From Lonicera japonica (taxonomy: Eukaryota > Streptophyta > Magnoliopsida > Dipsacales > Caprifoliaceae): 64,000 nt of DNA. Shown here one piece after another: positions 57,079 to 64,000 of the stretch (its first letter is position 1; every line of letters starts with the position of its first letter). The translations under genes and the position numbers were made by a program. The stretch lies in assembly GCA_021464415.1 (NCBI GenBank), contig CM038471.1, forward strand, positions 75,994,414 to 76,058,413, given 5' to 3'. A model generated the notes under the pieces. It saw only the letters and a list, made by a program, of their open reading frames with translations. It did not search any database and had not been told where the DNA came from.

Positions 57079-60000
57079 TAAATTTTAGGATGAACTTTGG
57101 AAGATTGCGTCGAGATCTCAGCCTTACAAAAGTCCACTTGGTTAGCATATCTGCAAGATTCTAATGGGTGTGAGTTCTCTATATTAATCTAATCCGCTTC
57201 AAAAGTGACTATCAAATTGTACAGATATCAAGTTAAGACTCGCAAGGATCGACGTGAGATCGAATGTTAGCTTAGTTTTCAACCCTGATAATAAAAGGTT
57301 AATTTCGGTATACACATCATTATTATAGCCTAATTTTGGAAATGCTTAAAAAAGCAAAGTGGAGCCCTTAATTTTGTTGATATCTTGACGGCCCTTGTCA
57401 TTAGTACCTCTAGCTTGGATGTATGAATCCTCTTTATGACAACCTAATTGCCCTCCACTCGTATTTTTGAGGAATTGACCAACCATTTTTTCTGCTTGAA
57501 CAACATATAACTCAAGTGAGTAGGTTGTTCCTGTGCTTAAGGATAACCACCCGAAGTATTTCAGTCTCACCAACTATGAGTGCAACATTAAAATCCCTCT
57601 ATACCTTTGTAATAGTATAGATTTGCCAAAAATACAAAAACAACATTAAACCACATGCACATCCTAGCATACATCAAACTTGCAAAGCCACCAAAATTGG
57701 GATGCAACCCTTCTAACCATAATGTGGTACAAGAAGTCGAATGATAACTATTAAATAAGGAAATTAAGGTTATGTTTGCCTCAATGGCTCTGTCGTAATT
57801 ATCTAAGCTTCTGCATGCATGCAAAGTCCAGCTGCTTGAAAGTTCACAAATCCAAGTTGATATGAAATCCTTCACGCCACATCATCTTTGCACCTGTTAT
57901 GATGAATTCTGGTGTTTGCCTGTTCAATTGCAAGTCCAAAGCGTATGCGCACTACCTGGGCATCTTCAAGTTGAACCTCTACAGTTGTGTCTTCCAACTT
58001 ACCTTTCTCTTGTTTATCTACTAACGCTCCTAGCAATGATTTGATTTCCTGCACCAAAATCTCTCTTCACGAAATCAGTAGACTCTTTCCAGCTTTAGAT
58101 CTTAAACTTTATCCATATATGACCCTTTAGTCAAACATGTCATTCATATACAGGAGGACTCAAAATTAGACAAAACGGTGGACTGATGTAAGATGAAATC
58201 AATTAATTTTTCTTTAAGGTATAAATTGTAGTTTATTTTTTCTTTTCTTTAAACTTTGAACGAGTCAAATGTGTATAGCACCGCCAAGAGTTAGCTGTAT
58301 CCTGAATGTTCTTGTTAGATGCTACAGGATTTAGGGGATATTTGAATTAGCTCTTAATGTTAAATGGAGAGCTATTGAACGTTAAGAGGTAAAATGAATG
58401 TTTGTTTTTATCACCTCTTATTGTTGAATATGATTAAAATTCAGTGTTCAACGGCATTTAGCATTAATAGGCAAGCTCCCAATTGAATGCTTAACACGTG
58501 AAAACTTTGTGAAATTTTGTTTCTGTAGCCCTTCTGTCAAACTACTGTTATATGTGCTAATGCAGTAATATTTTGGAGAAAGTGTGGCTTTGGTCGCCAA
58601 AACATTCCGTTCGTTAAGAGTGAAATTTGGTGACGAAATATAGGTTAGATTGCAAATAGATAATTTTAGTAAGACTCTAATTTGATAATAATATCGCCAG
58701 AAAAAATGGAAAATTAATGTCTGTTTGAAAGTAGGGCCAGTGGGGGTCATTTTTTTGATAGTCTTTAGACCTTCCATTTACAGTTATATAATTACAGCTG
58801 TGGAGGGATTCAGATTCAAAAAAGTTGTTATAGACTTTCTTTTTAAAAGTAAAATATTTATATTATTAAAGTAATATATTCTTTTTATTTTGGAGAGTAT
58901 AATATTATTTTTAAAAATTATATTGTATATTTTTTAAAAATTTAATCTCATTTTGTAAGTGAATAAATAAATATATATACTGAGAGAGAGAGTGTGTCCA
59001 CTCATGGTCTGTTGCAGAAAGTCCACTTTGTGGAAAAAGCAACCGAACCGAGCACACATATTATTCAATAGGTTCCCCGAGAATCCAAAGGTGCATGCGC
59101 ACGATTTAATTTGTTTTGTTTGTCACTTTTTGCTTTGAGTAGTTGCATCAAATTATCATCCATTGGTGGTCAGATCTTTTGCTATTCTTACCAAAAACTC
59201 ATTCCTTGTCATATGTCAAATTCACATAATTTTGTTGTATTTAGAGTCGATGATTTAGAAAATATTATTATATTAACTATATATATGATGATAAATATGA
59301 AATGCACTCGATATTCTTGTTAATTTGTATTAAATAATGGTACCGTGTAACTAATGATGGTATGTATGAACTTACCATGTTTAATACTCACAAAATAATA
59401 TATTACTTGAAAAATCAAAACAAATGATTTTTGGAAAAATAAAATAAAATTATCAAGTTAAATGGTTGATCTTTTTAAAAACATAATTAAAAAGTTAAAT
59501 CACCAACTTTAGAGATGTATTTACCATATCTAATGGTGAAAAGTAACTATTATTGCACCACTTGGTATATATATACATACTTTTCTTTTGGTGTGTTCGG
59601 TGTGCACGTATGGAAATGCTCTTGTAAGGGAATCATTTACTTTAAGTTTGAGAGGTATATGGATGAATTTTTTTATAAAATTTGGTAGAGATGATCTCTA
59701 TGATAACTAAATCATCTTCCCAAAATTTTATCAAAAAAATCAAACTAGAAGTGGTGTAGAAAAAATGTGATATATGTGTTTATTTTTCTTCCATTAAAAT
59801 TTTATAAAATCATATTACTAGCTTCTAAATTGATTTTTTTTTTAAATGAAATGATTTAACTCATTAGAGAGGTTATTTCTAAAAAAATTTATGAAAAAAA
59901 TTATTTATTTACCCCTCAAAATGAACACTCTCTAGCATTATCGGCATATTCATATAACTACAAGTCAATAACAAGATTGTGCTACATTCCATAGATTGGT

Positions 60001-60318
60001 CCAACTGTTGTATCTATATGCCATTATAGACACATTACGAAGCTTAAAACATGTATTCAAATTCCAGCACGTATAACTTTTGTTCATATAACTCCATTTT
60101 CATTTTTGTTTACGGACTTGTGCGCTGGTACAATACCTGCCCTTCTATTAAACTTGATAGTCATATCCTATCCATCAACTCGAACTATAAATTATCCCAT
60201 AGTGCATTGCTTCTTTAAAAAAGAAAATTTATCTAAAACATATTGAAAAAATAAAATAAATCTCCTATCACAAAAATCTAAATGCACATAATTAATAACA
60301 AAATCCAAATTTAGTAAT
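57079..60318. other. No secure gene
   Basis: Minus-strand open frames at 57346-57573 and 57872-58057 look slightly coding-like (the second holds LGALVDKQEKGKLEDTTVEV), but I recognise no family and see no splice-supported exon chain. The rest is AT-rich. Confidence 0.3.
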
Positions 60319-61879
60319 TCAATCTTTCCTCCAAGCATACAATAACAAAGAGAAACCCCCCACACTTCCACTGGACTTTGTTGTAGATGAAGAACATGAA
60401 GAACTTCTACGACCACCACCACCATCACTACTCTCCTCTGCCCATTGCAACACACTCGACCACGACGATGCCGGTGACCCCAATACTGTCGGAGCTCCTG
60501 CCGGCAGGGACAAGCTCTTTCTTATCAACCTCTTCTCCGGCCCCACCATCTCCGGCCATATCCCACCTTCCCCTACTTGGAAAACAAAAACCCCATGCCC
60601 ATTAGAATTATTGCTATGGACAACCCAATTCAACACATCCCAATAAAACTCTATTTCCACTCCATCAATTGTCATCCTCTCATTCCCCCTAAACTTCCAT
60701 GCAAGTCTCTTTACAACTAGTTTTGTTTCATCGTCCACTTTTACTGTAAGCACTCCCCCTCCGCATTCTATTCCTATTTCATGCTTAGATCCCATAAACT
60801 CTGCCCGGGTAATGTAACTCTTGTGTCCAAACACATGTTCTCGCCGTGAGAGTAGAGTTGAATTGGGTAAGTAATGGAACCCGGTTAAGCTGGATCGCCG
60901 AGTCAACTCATCTTTGAGATCTCCCACAAAGAACTCCAACCTTATATTTTAAATCATCAATTCTTGAGTTAATACATCAATAATGCTAGACACACAGAGT
61001 ATATAGAGTGATACAATAAATGAGTGTTAACATTTAAACTGGTTAGATTTCAAATCATTTGAACTACTTGCCACTTCTTTAGTGGGTAAATCGTACATAC
61101 CCTATGTGCCTGCAAATTAACCTCCTAAATTCATTGAAAAAAAAAAAAAAAGTATGTTCTTTAGTGACGTTTTGGAAGCCATATTTGCTTTGGCGGTATC
61201 ACTTCTCTAAAAGATATTCGTACATAACCGTATTGACTCGACCGGTCACTCACCCCGAATATCACCCATAATGAAGAAAATGAATTCCAACCTTCAATTT
61301 TCAAATTATTGTTTCATCAGTTGACACATCAATAATGCTAGACACGCATAATGCGCAAGTAAGTAAACCCCCTAGATTTTTGAAAACTAAATAACGTGTT
61401 ATTTTGCAATATTTAGGAGCCATATCTGCTTCGGCAGCAGTAATATCGAGACCTAAATAAATATTTGGATAGCCGAGTTGACTTGACCGAGTCAAAGAAT
61501 TCTAACCTTGAATTGCAGATAATGGCAATGTAGAAGCAAGAGTCAGGCTCTGCCGAGTTATGAGCAAATTGAGCCCGAGTGAAGTCCCAAAAGAGCTTGA
61601 TTCTCTGGTAATTGTGGTGGGTCAAGTAGATGGATTTGGATCCAATGCGGGTCTTGAAGAGAGAGAATGTTGATGGGAAGAGAGAGATGGAGATGGAGAA
61701 GGAATGGTCAGATGGGTGAATGGTTAAGGAGTGAGAGAAGAGGGTTTTGGACCAAGTGAGTGTGAGTTGAGTTGGCGAGTTGCATAGTTGAGTTTGATAA
61801 ATGCATGTGATTAGGTTTTGTGGGCTTGTGATGAGGTGTTTGAGTTTGTGTTAGGGTTGCTAAAACATGCAGGGATCAT
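60319..61879 (-). CDS. DUF868 family protein, two exons, with an apparent N-terminal frameshift
   Basis: The minus-strand exons 61879-61507 and 60940-60319 are joined AG|gttaga ... ataag|G, restoring the codon R between CNS and LEFFVGD. Family blocks are visible: NLITCIYQTQLCNS, LTLTWSKTLFSHS, TRIGSKSIYLTHHNY, KLFWDFTRAQFAHNSAEPDS, FYIAIICNSRLEFFVGDL, then SRREHVFGHKSYITRAEF, VKRLAWKFRGNERMTIDGVE and FYWDVLNWV, with a Ser/Gly-rich C-terminus. The ATG frame beginning MIPACFSNPN reaches a stop after about 22 codons at roughly 61811. The DUF868 frame starts one base out, so a single-base deletion near 61825-61840 is needed; adding one base makes 331 residues. It is either a real recent pseudogenisation or an assembly error. 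DUF868 proteins are plant-specific with unknown function. Confidence 0.75.
60928..61500. repeat. Tandem duplication in the DUF868 intron
   Basis: The stretch CCAACCTT-(A/C)AATTTT then TCAATAATGCTAGACAC occurs at about 60936-61001 and again at about 61287-61349. TTCTAACCTTGAATTGCAG at 61500 starts a third, shorter match. Further blocks (AAGCCATATTTGCTTTGGCG and AGCCATATCTGCTTCGGCAG) repeat at about 61171 and 61418. The intron thus holds copies about 250-350 bp apart that include the exon-intron edge. Confidence 0.6.
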
Positions 61880-61962
61880 TCTTCTTTAGTTGCCTTGTTT
61901 TCTCAAACCATTTGTTTACGTTTGAGAGCAACAGGGGGTAGGGAAGTGAATTTGTGCGCGGG

Positions 61963-61964
61963 AG

Positions 61965-62000
<36 letters not shown>
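61963..62000. repeat. (AT)n(AG)n microsatellite upstream of the DUF868 gene
   Basis: AT repeats (61964-61982) run into AG repeats (61983-62000). They lie about 85 bp upstream of the DUF868 ATG at 61879 (minus-strand gene), in its promoter or leader. Confidence 0.95.
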
Positions 62001-62116
62001 TGGCTTGAGTGCTATAGTGAGAAAAGTTTATTTGGTTTATTGGTGACAATTAAAATAAGATTTATCCAATCATCAAACTTGTTCTAGTGGCCGTAAAACA
62101 TTATATGTCTAGTAAC

Positions 62117-62281
62117 GAGTGTGATTTAAATTATGAAGGAGGATTAATCGAGTGTGGTTTAAACTAAAGAGGATTAATTGAAATGTTTTGGATTAATCAA
62201 GTGTAGTTTAAATTAGGAAGGAAGATTAGTTGAGATATTTTGAATTAATCGAGTGTGATTTAAACTGGAAAGGAGAATTAG
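62117..62281. repeat. Short minisatellite, about 50-bp unit
   Basis: Units with GAGTGTG-TTTAAA and GGATTAAT start near 62117 (partial), 62149, 62198 and 62250. Units differ by several bases. Confidence 0.7.
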
Positions 62282-62557
62282 TGCCTAAATACCGTCTAGT
62301 TTAAAACAAAATAAAAAAGATTTATCCTACACGTAGGAAGTAAAAAGATATATAAAGGATGACTATATATATATATATAAAGAATGAACATAGAGCATGG
62401 CCATGGAAGAAATAAAGAGAGAATAGTACAAAAATGTCAATTGGTCACCCAAAAGCGCGGATGCCGGACTCGTGACGGATGACCTTGACCATACCTGTCA
62501 AGTCTATGAAAGAGAATTTGTGTGAGAAATGTCCGCAACAATAAAGTTTGTAGGATA

Positions 62558-62842
62558 CAGGCGCGGAATCAGGAGGAACAGAGCGGACTATAGCACAACA
62601 TAAAATTTTGAAAAACCTACTAGCACTATTAAAAAAAATAAAAAAATTAATATAAGCCTACCCTTTTGTTAAATTTTAGCCCATCCCTTAACCTAACTCA
62701 AATATTATAAGCCCACTAATTTATATAACTCTCTTAAATTTATATAACTCACTATATGGTTATACTTTTAATTTTTTTTTCATAATTTTTTTTATCTATT
62801 ATTATTAGTCCACCCCTCAGAAGAATCATGGGTCCGCCTCTG
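62558..62842. mobile_element. hAT-type non-autonomous element, 285 bp
   Basis: The perfect 8-bp TSD GTAGGATA lies at 62550-62557 and 62843-62850. The inverted ends are CAGGCGCGGAATCAGG (left) and CAGAGGCGGACCCATG (right, complement). AT-rich interior, no coding sequence. Confidence 0.85.
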
Positions 62843-63103
62843 GTAGGATAGTAAGTAAGATAAATATATTATATTGTAATTAAGGTAGAAAAAAAAAGGT
62901 TGAGATTGAGAGAAAAACTCTCTCAAGCATATACCTATCTTAAAGAATACTAATATTTTGCCTTACCAAGTTGTTATCCTGCGTGCACACGTAAATTTAT
63001 TTTATTTATCCTACCTACTTTGAACCAATAAATAATACGAGAGATATGGGGGAGGAAAAGTTGTTAGTGATAGATACGTTGAAGGAGGGAAAATTGGAGG
63101 TGG

Positions 63104-63138
<35 letters not shown>

Positions 63139-63582
63139 TTGGGATGGGGGATTTAGGGCAGAGAAGTTTGAAAGTAAAGTATTGTTAAATTTATTAAAAT
63201 TTGATACAATTTATAAAAAAGTTTGTAGAATCATGGTTTAAATTAAATGAAAGTAGGTAACATAATAAATGTATTGTTCTAATAGTTCATTTGAATAGTA
63301 ACACATTAATTTCTTCTAAAAAATAAAATAAAAAAAATTGTATAAAGTAAGAGTAATATTTTCCTAACAAGTAATGAATGCTTTTGAGCTGGTTGGGGGT
63401 GGTGGGTGCTTTGAATTTAAAATTAATGATGGAATGGTAGGGGTGTTGGTGGGGGGTTGGCATAGGGCTTTGTATCATAAACAGCAATCATAAGTACAGG
63501 TGAGTAAAAGTCCTTTTTAGAGTATGAGTTGGATTCATGTTTGTAGCTTGATTTGCGCCTTTGACAGAGTGAACAAATGATT
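62843..63582. other. No gene; simple repeats
   Basis: Contains a (GA)n microsatellite at 63106-63135 and otherwise AT-rich sequence. No coding feature. Confidence 0.4.
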
Positions 63583-63611
63583 CCCCCCCCCCCCCCCCCC
63601 CCCCCCCCCCC
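63583..63611. repeat. Poly-C homopolymer, 29 bases
   Basis: A run of 29 C just before the SINE. Runs this long are prone to length error in sequencing, so its true length is uncertain. Confidence 0.95.
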
Positions 63612-63637
63612 ATCGCAATATTAGATTTTCAAATACA

Positions 63638-63821
63638 AGCATCTTGCCCCAGTGATTAAGATTGTCACTGGGACAACTTTGGGTCGACTTGGAGCTTTCA
63701 AGGTCGAACTCCGGCGTTGTCAAAATAATGCTTGGCCAGTGGCAGCCACGAACCGCGAGTGAGAATTAGTCGAGGTGCGCGAAAGCTGGCCCGGACACCC
63801 CGTGGGAAACAAAAAAAAAAA
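63638..63821 (+). mobile_element. SINE, about 184 bp, complete
   Basis: The perfect 16-bp TSD TAGATTTTCAAATACA flanks it at 63622-63637 and 63822-63837. A B-box-like GGTCGAACTCC lies at about 63702, and an A-box-like segment around 63650. The 3' part GTCGAGGTGCGCGAAAGCTG then GCCCGGACACC is a sequence seen in several plant SINE families. It ends in an A-rich tail (AAACAAAAAAAAAAA). Intact TSDs suggest recent insertion. Confidence 0.88.
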
Positions 63822-64000
63822 TAGATTTTCAAATACACAATATTATAATATTTTACGATGGTTTTATTCTTCTAGTGGATTATGACTTTTATCAAGAAAA
63901 TGAACCGCAGTGAAAACATTAATTTATTATAAGTATATTTATATATTAAAATGGGAGAGAATTATGGAGCACTGGTATGTGCACACCATTTTTTATTTTA

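Noticed and set aside
57346..58057. Minus-strand open frames that look mildly coding-like
   Set aside because: I recognise no family and cannot join them by splice sites, so I did not call a gene.

Overview
The window is nuclear DNA of a flowering plant, almost certainly a eudicot. It is AT-rich with long GT-AG introns. It carries a carotenoid-pathway gene with a plastid-targeting-like N-terminus, a TIR-domain gene (TIR immune genes are a dicot feature), and a dense mix of plant Helitron, MULE, hAT, Harbinger, Copia, LINE, SINE, TRIM and endogenous pararetrovirus remnants. Nothing bacterial (operons, CRISPR, rRNA) is present. The species cannot be named from the sequence alone.

Layout. Positions 1-8.9 kb are decayed transposons: a SANT-like pseudogene and a MULE transposase on the minus strand, a 100-N assembly gap, then a Helitron Rep/helicase pseudogene on the plus strand. 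The Helitron ends at 8908 and faces a second Helitron 3' end at 8921, tail to tail. From 9 to 16.5 kb there are a hAT-type element, a degenerate Copia polyprotein and another hAT-type element. From 17 to 20.6 kb there are three phase-compatible exons of an unrecognised acidic protein, then a compact two-exon gene for a TIR-domain protein with a transmembrane segment and no NB-ARC or LRR. From 21 to 26.2 kb there are two more hAT-type elements with target-site duplications (TSDs); one lies inside a Harbinger-like candidate that also holds a glycosyltransferase-like fragment.

The clearest gene is zeta-carotene desaturase (ZDS), 27166-36173 plus strand: 14 exons, all junctions GT-AG and in phase, 584 residues, intact. 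Downstream are a 1.3-kb foldback (37.2-38.5 kb) and an endogenous caulimovirid-like protease-RT-RNase H remnant (38.6-42.55 kb). That remnant is split by a 2,038-bp solo LTR with a 5-bp TSD.

An eight-exon gene for a DUF2358 (NTF2-like fold) protein spans 46577-56591. Its 4.6-kb second intron is a transposon nest: a SINE holding a Tourist-like MITE, then a LINE holding a hAT-type element that itself holds a complete TRIM. A minus-strand DUF868 gene (60319-61879) has two exons and an apparent one-base frameshift near its N-terminus. The window ends with a hAT-type element and a SINE with a 16-bp TSD. The host genes look functionally unrelated. I found no new multi-gene system; what stands out is the layered insertions, the TIR-TM gene, the foldback and the DUF868 frameshift.
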